From contig NZ_VTUU01000003.1 in NCBI RefSeq assembly GCF_008370345.1, positions 186,001-250,000 of the forward strand: a stretch of DNA of 64,000 nt. Direction: 5' to 3'. Shown here one piece after another: positions 10,040-20,600 of the stretch. The DNA comes from Marinobacter salinexigens (GTDB lineage Bacteria > Pseudomonadota > Gammaproteobacteria > Pseudomonadales > Oleiphilaceae). The translations under genes were made by a program, and so were the position numbers. Within the stretch, counting starts at the first letter, position 1, and each line of letters begins with the position of its first letter. The notes beneath the pieces are model-generated. The model was given only the letters and a program-made list of their open reading frames with translations, had not been told where the DNA came from and made no database searches.

Positions 10040-12283
10040 ATGACATCATCCAAAGCAAAGATTGTCTACACTCTGACCGACGAGGCTCCTGCCCTCGCCA
10101 CACGGTCTCTTCTTCCCATCCTGGAAACCTTCGCCAAGCCGGCTGGCATTGAATTCGAAACCAGCGACATTTCTCTCGCGGCGCGTATTCTGGCGAATTT
10201 CCCGGACTATCTCGAAGAAGATCAGCGGGTTCCGGATGCACTGGCCGAGCTGGGTGAATACACCAAAGACCCTGAAGCCAACATCATCAAGCTGCCGAAC
10301 ATCTCCGCGTCGATTCCTCAGCTGCGTGCGGCCATCAAGGAGCTGAACGAGCAGGGTTACAAGGTTCCCGAGTACAAGGAACACGCAGAGACTGACGAAG
10401 AGAAAGACATCCAGTCCCGCTACGCCAAAGTACTGGGCAGTGCAGTAAACCCGGTTCTGCGTGAAGGTAACTCTGACCGTCGTGCACCGGCTGCGGTTAA
10501 AGCCTTCGCTCGCAAATACCCGCACTCTATGGGTGAGTGGAGCCCGGCGTCCCGCACCCACGTAGCGCACATGCGCGGTGGTGACTTCTACTCCAGCGAA
10601 CAGTCCGTAACCCTGGACAAGGCGACCACAGCCCGCATCGTATTTGAAAACGCCAAGGGCGAGCAGACTGTACTGAAGGCAGAGCTACCGCTGTTGGAAG
10701 GCGAAGTGCTGGACGGCATGTTCATGAGCAAGAAAGCGCTGGTGAAGTTCTTCGAGGACGCGATTGCGGACTGCGAAAAAACCGGCGTGATGTTCTCCCT
10801 GCACGTGAAAGCCACCATGATGAAAATCTCCCACCCGATCGTTTTCGGTCACGCGGTGAAGGTTTTCTACAAAGACCTGTTCGACAAGTACGGCGATCTG
10901 TTTGATGAAATCGGCGTTAATCCGAACAACGGTCTGTCTTCCGTGATCGAAAAGATCAAGCAGTTGCCTGAGTCCAAGCAGGAGCAGATTCAGGAAGACC
11001 TGCACGCGTGCTATGAGCACCGGCCGGAAATCGCCATGGTGGATTCCGTCAAGGGCATCACCAACCTGCACGTACCGAGTGACGTTATCGTTGATGCTTC
11101 CATGCCGGCGATGATCCGTAACTCCGGCAAGATGTGGGCGCGCGACAACAAGCTGAAGGACACCAAGGCGGTTATGCCTGAGTCCACCTACGCCACCATC
11201 TATCAGGAAGTGATCAACTTCTGTAAGACCCATGGCGCATTTGATCCGACCACCATGGGCACCGTGCCCAACGTTGGTCTGATGGCCCAGAAAGCCGAAG
11301 AGTACGGTTCTCACGACAAGACCTTCGAAATGAAGGAAGACGGTACCGTTCGTGTGATTACCGAAGACGGCACTGTGCTGACCGAGCACAAGGTCGAGCA
11401 GGGCGACATCTGGCGTGCCTGCCAGACCAAAGACCTGCCGATCCGCGACTGGGTCAAGCTGGCGGTGAACCGTTCCCGTTCCAGTGGTATGCCTGCGGTA
11501 TTCTGGCTGGACGATGAGCGTGCCCACGATGCGCAGCTGATCAAGAAGGTTGAGGCATATCTCGCAGAAGAAGACACCGATGGCCTGGAAATTCACATCA
11601 TGTCTCCGGTTCGCGCTATCCGCTGGACCATGGAGCGTCTGATCCGTGGCCTGGATACTATCTCCGTCACCGGTAACGTTCTGCGTGACTACCTCACCGA
11701 CCTGTTCCCGATCCTGGAGCTGGGTACCAGCGCCAAGATGCTGTCCATCGTACCGCTGCTCAACGGTGGTGGTCTGTACGAGACCGGTGCTGGCGGTTCC
11801 GCACCGAAGCACGTACAGCAGGTGATTGAAGAGAACCACCTGCGCTGGGATTCCCTGGGTGAGTTCCTGGCAACCGCAGTGTCCCTGGACGAGCTGGGTG
11901 AGAAGAAGCACAACCTGCGCGCCCGTCTGCTGGGTCAGACCATGGATAAAGCAACCGAGCGCCTGCTGGAGAACAATCAGTCTCCGTCACGGGTTACCGG
12001 TGAGCTGGACAACCGTGGCTCCCACTTCCACCTGGCGCGTTACTGGGCGGAAGAACTGGCGAACCAGGATGATGACAAGGAGCTGAAGGACTTCTTCGCC
12101 AAGCTGTCTGCTCAGCTGGAAGCGAACAAGGACAAGATCCTGGAAGAAATGACGGTGGTTCAGGGTCACCCGGCTGATCTGGGCGGCTACTACCATGCTC
12201 CGATGGAGAAGGTATCTGCGGTCATGCAGCCGAGCGCTACCCTCAACAAGATCCTCGATGATGCCCGCGCATCTGTAAACTGA
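10040..12283 (+). CDS. icd: Isocitrate dehydrogenase, NADP-dependent, monomeric type
   Basis: A 747-residue monomeric isocitrate dehydrogenase that converts isocitrate to 2-oxoglutarate and CO2 with NADP+. The length (about 740 in the family) and signature segments such as [18 protein letters not shown] at the N-terminus, [29 protein letters not shown] and GSAPKHVQQ are characteristic and unlike dimeric Icd. The ATG at 10040 is chosen because it follows GAGG and fits the family N-terminus. It is a single-gene unit with its own terminator, flanked upstream by the structured repeat. Confidence 0.96.
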   Translation: MTSSKAKIVYTLTDEAPALATRSLLPILETFAKPAGIEFETSDISLAARILANFPDYLEEDQRVPDALAELGEYTKDPEANIIKLPNISASIPQLRAAIKELNEQGYKVPEYKEHAETDEEKDIQSRYAKVLGSAVNPVLREGNSDRRAPAAVKAFARKYPHSMGEWSPASRTHVAHMRGGDFYSSEQSVTLDKATTARIVFENAKGEQTVLKAELPLLEGEVLDGMFMSKKALVKFFEDAIADCEKTGVMFSLHVKATMMKISHPIVFGHAVKVFYKDLFDKYGDLFDEIGVNPNNGLSSVIEKIKQLPESKQEQIQEDLHACYEHRPEIAMVDSVKGITNLHVPSDVIVDASMPAMIRNSGKMWARDNKLKDTKAVMPESTYATIYQEVINFCKTHGAFDPTTMGTVPNVGLMAQKAEEYGSHDKTFEMKEDGTVRVITEDGTVLTEHKVEQGDIWRACQTKDLPIRDWVKLAVNRSRSSGMPAVFWLDDERAHDAQLIKKVEAYLAEEDTDGLEIHIMSPVRAIRWTMERLIRGLDTISVTGNVLRDYLTDLFPILELGTSAKMLSIVPLLNGGGLYETGAGGSAPKHVQQVIEENHLRWDSLGEFLATAVSLDELGEKKHNLRARLLGQTMDKATERLLENNQSPSRVTGELDNRGSHFHLARYWAEELANQDDDKELKDFFAKLSAQLEANKDKILEEMTVVQGHPADLGGYYHAPMEKVSAVMQPSATLNKILDDARASVN

Positions 12284-12329
12284 GGTTGAGGTGAACAGCC
12301 GGACAGGGTTTCGGCTGTTGCAGATCAGA

Positions 12330-12363
12330 ACCGGAGTGCTGGATACAGCACTCCGGTTTTTTT
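12330..12363 (+). terminator. Rho-independent terminator of icd
   Basis: ACCGGAGTGCTG (12330-12341), loop GATA, CAGCACTCCGGT (12346-12357), then a run of T to 12363: a perfect 12-bp stem with T-tail, between icd and the convergent ybaK. Confidence 0.92.
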
Positions 12364-12382
12364 ATGGCCGTTGTTCAGCGGA

Positions 12383-12853
12383 TCATTCCTGTTGCAAAGG
12401 GGTGAACTCTGCCCGGGTCAGTTTCGCCAGGTCGGTTGCAGCCAGTTCAATTTCCAGCCCGCGCCGGCCGGCACTGACAAAGATGGTGTCGAACTGATCG
12501 GCGGAGTTATCCACAAAGGTACGTAGCCGCTTTTTCTGGCCCAGTGGGCTGACGCCACCCAGCACATAGCCGGTGCTGCGCTGTACCGCCTGAGGGTCTG
12601 CCATGGCGGCCTTCTTGCCACCGGCGGCCTTGGCGATCAGTTTCATGCTGAGCATGGCTGAAACCGGCACGACTCCGACCACCAACTCCTTGTTGTCGAT
12701 GGCTACCACCAGGGTCTTGAACACCTGGTTCGGGTTGGCACCTGTCTTTTCTGCCGCTTCTGCGCCGTAGTTATCCGTTGCCGGGTCATGTTCGTATTCA
12801 TGAATGGTATGAGCAATACCGGCCTTTGTGGCCGCGTTGATACCCGGGGTCAT
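12383..12853 (-). CDS. ybaK: Cys-tRNA(Pro)/Cys-tRNA(Cys) deacylase YbaK
   Basis: A 156-residue trans-editing protein that hydrolyses mischarged Cys-tRNA(Pro). Family landmarks are YGAEAAEKTGANPNQVFKTL with the conserved Lys of VFKTLV, the VVPVSAMLSMK segment, and GYVLGGVSPLGQKKRL (the GGxSPxG motif). The start at 12853 has AGGAGA upstream on its strand; a longer frame exists but lacks a ribosome site. It converges with icd and diverges from the diguanylate cyclase gene. Confidence 0.92.
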   Translation of the reverse strand: MTPGINAATKAGIAHTIHEYEHDPATDNYGAEAAEKTGANPNQVFKTLVVAIDNKELVVGVVPVSAMLSMKLIAKAAGGKKAAMADPQAVQRSTGYVLGGVSPLGQKKRLRTFVDNSADQFDTIFVSAGRRGLEIELAATDLAKLTRAEFTPLQQE

Positions 12854-12997
12854 TGCTGTCTCCTGACCAGTGTTTTGCTGTCCGCAAGACGTTACCACAC
12901 TCTTCGGTGGGAGTGGGTACGGCGTTTCCAGCTCGACTTACCGGGGGTGAGTGGCTATTTTTTAGGCATACTTTGGTTGTCAGAATGGGCCGTTGCA

Positions 12998-14218
12998 ATG
13001 ACACGAATACCCGACAGGGGCCAGGTCAGAGAAAGACTTTCGACGCAGTTGCGTCCTGTACGGAGGGCCCTTGTGGTTACTTCGGTGTATGCCGTGGCGG
13101 GATTGCTCTGGATCACCTTCTCAGATCTCATTGTCGGAGCGCTGGTGACTGATGCGGATACCCTGTCCCAGGTACAGACCTGGAAGGGCTTCTTCTTCGT
13201 GTTTGTAACGGCACTGGTTCTTTTTCTGGCTCTGTTTCGCCTGCTGACCCGTGATCGGGCGTTACTTCGCCTGCAGCATGATCAGAGCCTGGCCCTGAGA
13301 AAGCGGGAGCGTCAGCTGACAGTCCTTATGGACAGCCTCCCCGGCATGGCTTACCGCTGTCGATACGATGATCACGGCACCATGCTGTTTGTCTCGGAGG
13401 GGTGCGTGGAATTGACCGGTTATGATCCCGACGAACTGATGGGGAGCCGGGCAATCAGTTACGGCGATATGCTGGATACGGAGAGCTACCGGCATTTGCT
13501 CTTTGAGATCCGCTCCGCCCTGGCGAAAGAGGAACCCTATTCGGTGGAGTACGCATTGAACCGCAAAGATGGCCAGCAGGTCTGGGTATGGGAACGGGGG
13601 CGGGCCATACACGAAGGTGCGGATGGCACCATGCTGGAAGGCATCGTACTGGATATTTCCGACCGAAAGCGTTTACGGGATGAGCTGGAAGAACTCGCCA
13701 CCCGGGACCCCCTCACCGGTTTGCTGAATCGTCGGGAAATGAGTCGGGTGCTGGAGGAAGAACTGGAGAGAGCGAGGCGTTACCAACGGCCGATGGCGAT
13801 GTTGTGGATCGATTTCGATCGTTTCAAGGAAATCAACGACACCTTTGGTCATGCAGCTGGGGACTCGGTATTGCAATCGGTCACCGGTTTGCTGGAGGAA
13901 AGTGTTCGCAGCGTGGATTCCGTAGGGCGTTTCGGTGGTGAGGAATTCGTGATCGTGCTGCCAGAAATGGGCGTGGCGGAAGCCCAGGAAACCGCAGAGC
14001 GTTTGCGGCGCCAGGTGAGCGCCACCCCACAGCCTTTGGGTGATGGCCGGATGGTGTCGTTGACTATCAGCGTCGGAGTAGCGGTGTATCCGCGCCACGG
14101 GCTGACGGGTTCGGCCCTCTGTGCCGCAGCGGATAAGGCCATGTACCAGGCAAAAACCGCGGGCAGAAACTGCGTGGCCTTGGCGCATGTGCAGGAGCAG
14201 GTCCATAATGAACAATGA
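12998..14218 (+). CDS. Membrane-anchored PAS-GGDEF diguanylate cyclase
   Basis: About 406 residues from the ATG at 12998: two N-terminal membrane segments (about 25-50 and 65-90), a PAS/PAC domain (about 110-225), then GGDEF (about 235-395). The active-site loop is intact as GGEEF (313-317), and the product-inhibition site RxxD is present (Arg304-Asp307), so an active, feedback-controlled cyclic-di-GMP synthase is expected. There is no EAL domain. The start is uncertain because no good ribosome site is visible; GTG 12946 is an alternative. Confidence 0.87.
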   Translation: MTRIPDRGQVRERLSTQLRPVRRALVVTSVYAVAGLLWITFSDLIVGALVTDADTLSQVQTWKGFFFVFVTALVLFLALFRLLTRDRALLRLQHDQSLALRKRERQLTVLMDSLPGMAYRCRYDDHGTMLFVSEGCVELTGYDPDELMGSRAISYGDMLDTESYRHLLFEIRSALAKEEPYSVEYALNRKDGQQVWVWERGRAIHEGADGTMLEGIVLDISDRKRLRDELEELATRDPLTGLLNRREMSRVLEEELERARRYQRPMAMLWIDFDRFKEINDTFGHAAGDSVLQSVTGLLEESVRSVDSVGRFGGEEFVIVLPEMGVAEAQETAERLRRQVSATPQPLGDGRMVSLTISVGVAVYPRHGLTGSALCAAADKAMYQAKTAGRNCVALAHVQEQVHNEQ

Positions 14219-14342
14219 AAGCTGATGGCCACAGGACGGTTGGATTCGGTGACAGTCATCCCTCCGGGTCTCGGCCAATGCGGCTTTGCCACCAGGCATC
14301 GACACTAGAATAAAAACAGAAAGCTGAGAAAGGTTTACCCGG

Positions 14343-15629
14343 ATGAATCGAATTGCCCGACGTGTCCTGCATACCTGTCAGGTTCCGAAGGACCTGAGCA
14401 CCATAACGACCCGCGATTATAAGGGAGAAAAACCGGAAGCCGTGGGTGTCAGCCCTGATGCGGTGGAAGCCGTCTGGCGTAATGTCGAGGCACTCTATCG
14501 CACCGGCGTTCATCCCGGCATCCAGATTTCCATTCGTCACCGTGGCGAACAGATTCTGCATCGGGCGATTGGTCACGCAACCGGTAACGGCCCCGGCGAC
14601 TCTTCCGATACGCCAAAATCCTTGATGACGACGGACACACCGATCTGCTATTTCTCCGCCTCCAAGGCTGTAACCGCCCTGTTGATGCATATGTTGGTGG
14701 AACAGGGGCTGGTGAACCTGATGGACCCGGTATCCTATTACTGCCCGGAGTTTGCCCAGAGTGGTAAACGGACGATCACGGTGCACCAGATCCTGTCCCA
14801 TCGCGGTGGTATCCCCGCGATTCCCCGCGAAACGTCGATTGATGTGCTCTGGGACAAGGATGAAATCTGGCGATTACTGTGTGAAGCACGGCCGGTAGAG
14901 GTGGATGGAGCCAAGGTGGCCTATCATGCCATTACAGGTGGGTTCGTACTGCAGCGGGTGCTGGAAAAAGTAACCGGCGGTACTATAGAGGAATATCTGG
15001 ATACACACCTGCGAAAGCCAATGGGGATGACGTGGTTTACCTACGGTATCGCTGGAGATGATCTTGCGTCTCTGGCCACCAATTACGCTACGGGCCCGGC
15101 GCCGGTGTTCCCGGTGTCCTGGATCATCAACCGCGCCCTGGGTGGCGATATTCAGACTGTTGAGCGGGTTACCAACGATCCCAGGTTCCAGGAGGCGGTG
15201 ATTCCGGCGGGCAACCTTTGTGGCACCGCCGAGGAAATGGGCCGGTTTTTCCAGATGATGCTGAACGGCGGTGTCTGGAAGGGTAAACGCATCTGCAGCG
15301 AGATGACCGTGCGACGGGCGATCCAGCAGTTCGGTTCGCTGCAGATTGATCGTACCATGCTGCTCCCGGTTCGCTTCAGTGCCGGCTTGATGCTGGGGGG
15401 GAACCCGGTGGGACTTTGGGGCCAGCAAAGCCGCTATGCTTTCGGTCACATCGGCCTGATCAATAAACTGTGCTGGGCCGATTCAGCGCGGGATATTTCG
15501 GTCAGCCTGCTTAATACAGGCTTCCCTGTGGTGGGACACCACCTGCCATCACTGGCCCGCTTTATCTATACCGTTTGCGACCGTTTCCCGTTGATACCAG
15601 AGAGTCAGCGTCCCCTCGTCGCCGCCTGA
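14343..15629 (+). CDS. Serine hydrolase, beta-lactamase/class C esterase (EstB-like) family
   Basis: A 428-residue member of the beta-lactamase-like serine hydrolases. The SxxK nucleophile motif is Ser105-Ala-Ser-Lys108 (CYFSASKAVTALLMH), and the second catalytic element is Tyr194 in AYHAITGGFVLQRVLEKVTG, as in EstB-type esterases. No signal peptide is evident, which argues for a cytoplasmic esterase/lipase instead of an antibiotic-hydrolysing enzyme. The substrate is unknown. It converges with the next gene, with a single base between the stop codons. Confidence 0.85.
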   Translation: MNRIARRVLHTCQVPKDLSTITTRDYKGEKPEAVGVSPDAVEAVWRNVEALYRTGVHPGIQISIRHRGEQILHRAIGHATGNGPGDSSDTPKSLMTTDTPICYFSASKAVTALLMHMLVEQGLVNLMDPVSYYCPEFAQSGKRTITVHQILSHRGGIPAIPRETSIDVLWDKDEIWRLLCEARPVEVDGAKVAYHAITGGFVLQRVLEKVTGGTIEEYLDTHLRKPMGMTWFTYGIAGDDLASLATNYATGPAPVFPVSWIINRALGGDIQTVERVTNDPRFQEAVIPAGNLCGTAEEMGRFFQMMLNGGVWKGKRICSEMTVRRAIQQFGSLQIDRTMLLPVRFSAGLMLGGNPVGLWGQQSRYAFGHIGLINKLCWADSARDISVSLLNTGFPVVGHHLPSLARFIYTVCDRFPLIPESQRPLVAA

Positions 15630-15630
15630 G

Positions 15631-15975
15631 TCAAAGGGTCTCCAACTGGGCTTCAAGAATACCCAGCACTGACGACAGGATATCCCGGAAGTCCGTCAGT
15701 GTCTGGGTCCGCTGGATCACGTCTTCGCGGTTTTCATCCAGACGCTCCAGTTTGGGTACCACTCGCCGGATACCTTCCGTAATCACCTCATAGGGGTAAT
15801 GGTGATCCTGAATACTGAGTTTGTTTATTTCTGCGACCTCCTGATTGAAGATGCTGATGATGTCGTAAAGCATGTCCTTGTGGGGGATGGTGCTGGCTTC
15901 CCAGTAGGCATCGTCCAGCAATTCCAGCAGCGACAGGTATTCACGGAGAGTGTCGGCGACGGAGGTCTGGCTCAT
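15631..15975 (-). CDS. Hypothetical protein, 114 residues, helical
   Basis: I do not recognise a family. The protein is acidic and predicted helical (repeated Leu/Ile heptad-like spacing in EYLSLLELLDDAYWEA and LSSVLGILEAQLETL), without membrane segment or signal peptide. AGGAG lies upstream of the ATG. It converges tightly with the EstB-like gene. Codon use matches neighbouring genes, which supports a real coding sequence. Confidence 0.7.
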   Translation of the reverse strand: MSQTSVADTLREYLSLLELLDDAYWEASTIPHKDMLYDIISIFNQEVAEINKLSIQDHHYPYEVITEGIRRVVPKLERLDENREDVIQRTQTLTDFRDILSSVLGILEAQLETL

Positions 15976-16198
15976 GGTGGGGATAAACTCCTGATCAGGG
16001 AAATTTTCTGCAACGATTGATTGCTGTAGAGGGAACTATAGCAGGCATATTCTCGTGTAAAGAACGAGAACAGGTCTGATGCCATGGCCTGCAATAAAAG
16101 TGAAATACTATTCATTTTTGTTGTGCTTTGTCTGGTGCTGATGCAGACTTTCGCCATGGAAGAAGGATCTTTCGGAACTCAATGGATGAGGAATAACA

Positions 16199-16453
16199 AT
16201 GGACAAGCCAATACCACCGGCCGAGAGCGGGACCGGGCGCGAGGTCAAGCTGGATGAGCATGACAGCGTTCGCAGCCACGTCCAGCAGCAGATCAATTCG
16301 GAAGTCGAGCGCCTTGAACGGCGTATCGAAACGTTACGCCTGACCAAAGCTCCCCACGCAGCGATCATGATTTCCACCTACGAGCGAATGATCGACCGAA
16401 AGCGTGGGTTTATGGCGAACTGGAATATGACCGGCGGTGGTGTCCAGCACTGA
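16199..16453 (+). CDS. Small hypothetical protein, 84 residues
   Basis: Starts at an ATG preceded by GAGGAA at good spacing. The protein is hydrophilic with a charged helix, VERLERRIETLRL, followed by APHAAIMISTYERMIDRKRG, suggesting a coiled-coil or DNA/RNA-associated small protein. No family is recognised. An opposing frame of similar length (16108-16377, minus) lacks a ribosome site and is judged a shadow. Confidence 0.65.
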   Translation: MDKPIPPAESGTGREVKLDEHDSVRSHVQQQINSEVERLERRIETLRLTKAPHAAIMISTYERMIDRKRGFMANWNMTGGGVQH

Positions 16454-16468
16454 TCGCCGCGAACACGC

Positions 16469-17476
16469 TCAGGGCCTCAGGGTAATTGCTGTGCCCTGAT
16501 AGCTGTCATCCGGTGCTTCCTTGTTCAGACAGTATGCCGGGTTACTCTCCCCTCCATCATTGGGTGCTTCATCCAGAGACATGAAGACGGCCACGGTCTG
16601 GTTCGTGTAATTCATGGTGACTTTTACACAGTCTGCCTGAGTGCCGGCAAATTCGAAGTCCGGCCCACCTCTACTGCCGTTGCCGGTGCCTGTCGCTGTA
16701 CCGTCAATATTGATTACATCGGTATCCAGTCCGTCGTACTCCCGTACAAACGCCATTTCCCGCTCACCCTCAATGACAATGCTGCCTTCGCTGTGGAGTC
16801 TGGCGGCGTCGTTATAGCCAATTGCCTGGAAGTCCCGGGGCAGGAATTCCGTGCCCAGGGTGGCGCTGGGGCGAGTGCTGCCCTCCGGGAAATTCCCGGA
16901 AGCCACCCAGTTGATGATGCGGGTAACCCGGTTGGAGGTGTCCGGGGTGTAGCTCCATTTCAGGATCGGATAGATCCACTGGTAGTCGCCGACCGGGGCG
17001 CCGTCCAGCAATGCCTGCTGATCGCTGAAGCGGATGGATACGTCATTGCTGATGTTGCTGTATTCGCCGGCGACACCTTCATCAATCCTTGAGCTGATGT
17101 ACTCCCGCCCGTTCCGGAAATTGCCAATTTCATCCTCGCCGATCACTCTGTGCATCAGATCGAGAGGGTTCCGAACCGACACCAGGGCCGGCTGTTCGTC
17201 AGTTGAGTAGTCAAGGTTCAGGAATCCGGCCAGCTGACTGCGAATGGCGGCAGCCAGCTCGGTGGCCCGGACATCGTTGGTATCTGCTGGTTGCACGGCA
17301 TGGAACAGATCGCTGAAGAGGAATGTGTAGGTTGCTTCAGTTAACGTAAAACTGGAAAAAGTGACATCCACATTGGTGGCGGGATTGAATGCAACTGGTC
17401 CGCTATCCTCCATGCCACATCCGGAAAGTCCGGCAGCGGAGAGAGAAATAGCGGCGAAAATGCAGGAATGTCTCAT
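16469..17476 (-). CDS. Putative outer-membrane or periplasmic lipoprotein, function unknown
   Basis: A 335-residue protein starting at 17476 with a lipoprotein signal sequence, MRHSCIFAAISLSAAGLSGC, in which LSGC is the lipobox; Gly and Met follow the Cys, so outer-membrane sorting is expected. The rest is soluble, with no repeat or catalytic motif that I recognise. It is divergent from the hybrid kinase gene, whose likely start lies about 125 bp away, so the two may share a control region. Whether it serves the kinase as a sensory partner is speculation. Confidence 0.75.
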   Translation of the reverse strand: MRHSCIFAAISLSAAGLSGCGMEDSGPVAFNPATNVDVTFSSFTLTEATYTFLFSDLFHAVQPADTNDVRATELAAAIRSQLAGFLNLDYSTDEQPALVSVRNPLDLMHRVIGEDEIGNFRNGREYISSRIDEGVAGEYSNISNDVSIRFSDQQALLDGAPVGDYQWIYPILKWSYTPDTSNRVTRIINWVASGNFPEGSTRPSATLGTEFLPRDFQAIGYNDAARLHSEGSIVIEGEREMAFVREYDGLDTDVINIDGTATGTGNGSRGGPDFEFAGTQADCVKVTMNYTNQTVAVFMSLDEAPNDGGESNPAYCLNKEAPDDSYQGTAITLRP

Positions 17477-17601
17477 TTCAGGTGGCCCCGAGGTGCTTAT
17501 CTGTTCGTAAACGGCTAAAGTGGATGCTGCGGGCCCTGATCCCTGCCCGCCTGCTGACAATAAACAAAACATCCGGCACCTACGCTCGTGGAGATCACAT
17601 T

Positions 17602-20600
17602 TTGCGGCAACGGTTATTTCTGGCATCCCGGGAACTGATCCTGTTCCTGCTGGCGGTTCTGGCGCTGGCAGGTGCACTGGTACCTGCAAAGGTGCTGGCA
17701 CAGACACCCTGCCAGAATGGCACGATCGTGCTGAGCCCGGGTACCGAGTCTGTCCGGGATCTCGGTAGCTGTGTCTGGTACCTGGAGGATCCGGACAAGA
17801 GCCTGACCCTGGAGAACGTGGAAGCTCTCGGCAGGGAAGGCCTGACCCGCCATGAACGGGGTGTACTGAATTTTGGTTATACCGAGTCCGCCTACTGGAC
17901 ACGGTTCGATCTGAACATCCCGGACAGGTCTGCCGCTACCGAATGGATTTTCGAGTTGGCCCTCCCCCTGGTGGATGAAGTCCGGCTTTATCTGGTACGT
18001 GACGGTGAGCTTCTGGATCAACGTCGCACGGGTTATGCCGACAGCTGGGCCGAACGGGATCTGGAGTTACCCAACCCCACCTTCCGGCTCGAACTTGAGG
18101 CCGGAACGGTCACCTCTGTTTACCTGAGGGTGACCAACACCAATACATTCCGCCTGCCGATCAGTCTCTGGAAACCGGATAGCTACGTTGCCAAGGTCTC
18201 GGTGGATGAAGCCGTGCGCGGTATTCTGTTGGGTGCCATCCTGGCCATTCTGGCCTACAACCTGTTTGTGGCAGTGTCGGTTCGTGAGCGCAGTAACATC
18301 TACTATGTGCTCTATCTGGTGTCAGCAACGGTGTTCATTGCCACCGAGCAAGTGCACGGTATCCAACTTCTGGATACTCGCCCCCTGCTGTTTCACAAGG
18401 AATTCCTGCACTTCCAGATCATCACCACCTGGTTCTGGGGGTTGTTGATGGCCCGTTCCCTGCTGGAAACCCGGGAACGCTCTGCGGACCTCGATCAGGT
18501 TATTCGCCTGTGTCTGTACTCGGTGGCAGCCACCCTGGTGCTGTCCATATTTCTGCCCTATCACATCGCCATGCAATGGATTGTGGTGGGCTCCATTTTA
18601 CTCAGCCTGATCCTGATCGTGGTGAGCTACCTGTCCTGGCGTTATTACAACCCGGCGGCCCGGTCCTACTTTTTCGCCTGGACTCTGGCATTGGTTGGCT
18701 TTGGGATCTACGCCCTGACAGTTATGGGGGTACTACCCCTGAACACCTTTACCAATTATTCGCCGCAGTTCGGGCTGGTGGCGCAGATCATCCTGTTCTC
18801 CTTTGCCCTGGCGGATCGGATCAAGCAGGTGCAGGGTGAGGCTCTGAGTTGGAGTCAGCGGGCGCTGTCCAACCTGCAGCGTTATCAGTCGTTGTTCGAT
18901 AACGCCATTGAGGGTGTATTCCAGATGTCGACGGATCGCCGCTTTGTCACTGCCAACCCGGCAATGGCCAGGATGATGGGTTACGGCAGCAGCCGGGAGT
19001 TACTGGGCAGAAATCCGGATGTGCTGGAGACGGTGATCGCAGATGAGCGCCCGCGCCGGCTGGTGGTTGAGCAGCTCGAAGCCCGGGGAACGGTAAAGGG
19101 GATTGAAGCCCGTTACCTGACCCGGGACGGTGCAGAGCGCTGGGCCACGATCTCACTACATACAGTGTACGATGGCGACGGCGAGCCGACCCATCTGGAG
19201 GGCACCTGCATTGACGCCACGGAAAGCCATCAGCGTCAGCGAATTGAACGGGAGCGCGAGCACGAGCGACTGGAAAAGGAGCTGGCCCGAAACTCTGCTG
19301 AGGCCAAGAGCCAGTTCCTGGCAAACATGAGCCATGAGATCCGTACCCCGCTGGCGGCCATCATCGGCTATGGCGAAACCCTGCTGGACCCGGACCTTGA
19401 TGAACAGGAAAAGCGCAGCAGCGCAGAAACTGTCGTGCGCAGTGGCCGGCATCTGTTGGACCTGGTGAACGACATTCTTGATCACTCGAAGATCGACGCC
19501 AACAAGCTGGATGTGGATATCGTATCGGTCAATCTGCCGGATTTGCTGGATGAAGTTCGCGCCTTCTTCGAACCCCGGGCCCGGGAAAAGGGACTGGAAT
19601 TCCATGTAATCTGCGAGTTTCCCCTACCGGAGCAGATCCTGACGGACCCTACCCGCCTACGGCAAATTATCATCAATCTATGTGGTAATGCCCTGAAATT
19701 CACTGATAAAGGCTCGATCTCCCTGGCGATCCGTTGTGATCGTGATGCTGAAAGACTGGTGGCCAGGGTCGTGGATACCGGGATCGGTATGAAGCCGGAG
19801 CAGATCGGCCGGCTGTTTGATCCCTTTGCCCAGGGCAGTGCAGCCATTTCCCGGCAATATGGCGGCACCGGGTTGGGGCTGAGCATATCCCGGCGTCTGG
19901 CGGAGATGCTGGGCGGTTCCATTCAGGTCAACAGTACCTATGGTGAGGGCAGCGAGTTTGAGCTGGTAATACGTACCGGGCCGCTGACCGACGTTCACTT
20001 CCTGCGGGATGCTTCCGAACTCAGCCAGCGTCGACGCAACCTTCCCATGGTAGTAGCACCTCAACTGGCGGGCAGGATCCTCTGTGCGGAGGACAACGAA
20101 GTGAATCGGCGTCTCGTTTCCCTGCTGGTGTCCCGGACCGGGGCCGAACTGATGCATGTGTCCAACGGTGCCGAGGCACTGGAACTGGCACTGAGGGAAC
20201 CGTTTGACGTCATCCTGATGGATATCCAGATGCCGGTGATGAACGGCCGGGATGCCACCGCCGCGCTTCGGGAGGCCGGTGTTAATACCCCGGTTATCGC
20301 GTTGACCGCCAACGTAATGTCCGAGGACATTGCCGATTACCGGTTGGCCGGCTGCAACGAACATCTGGCAAAGCCCATCGACAAGCAGCGTTTCTATGAG
20401 GTTCTGGCCCGTTACCTCAACGTGCAACCGGAACGGACGTTGAGCGCAGTCCAGGGGTACTCCGGGACCGTGCTGGTGGCAGAGGACAACGAGGATAATC
20501 GCTATCTCGTCGAGCGGATGCTGGCTCGTTACGGGTTGGATGTAGTGGCGGTCACGGCGGGCGACGAAGCGGTCCGCAGGGCGCTTGCTGATTCGATCCA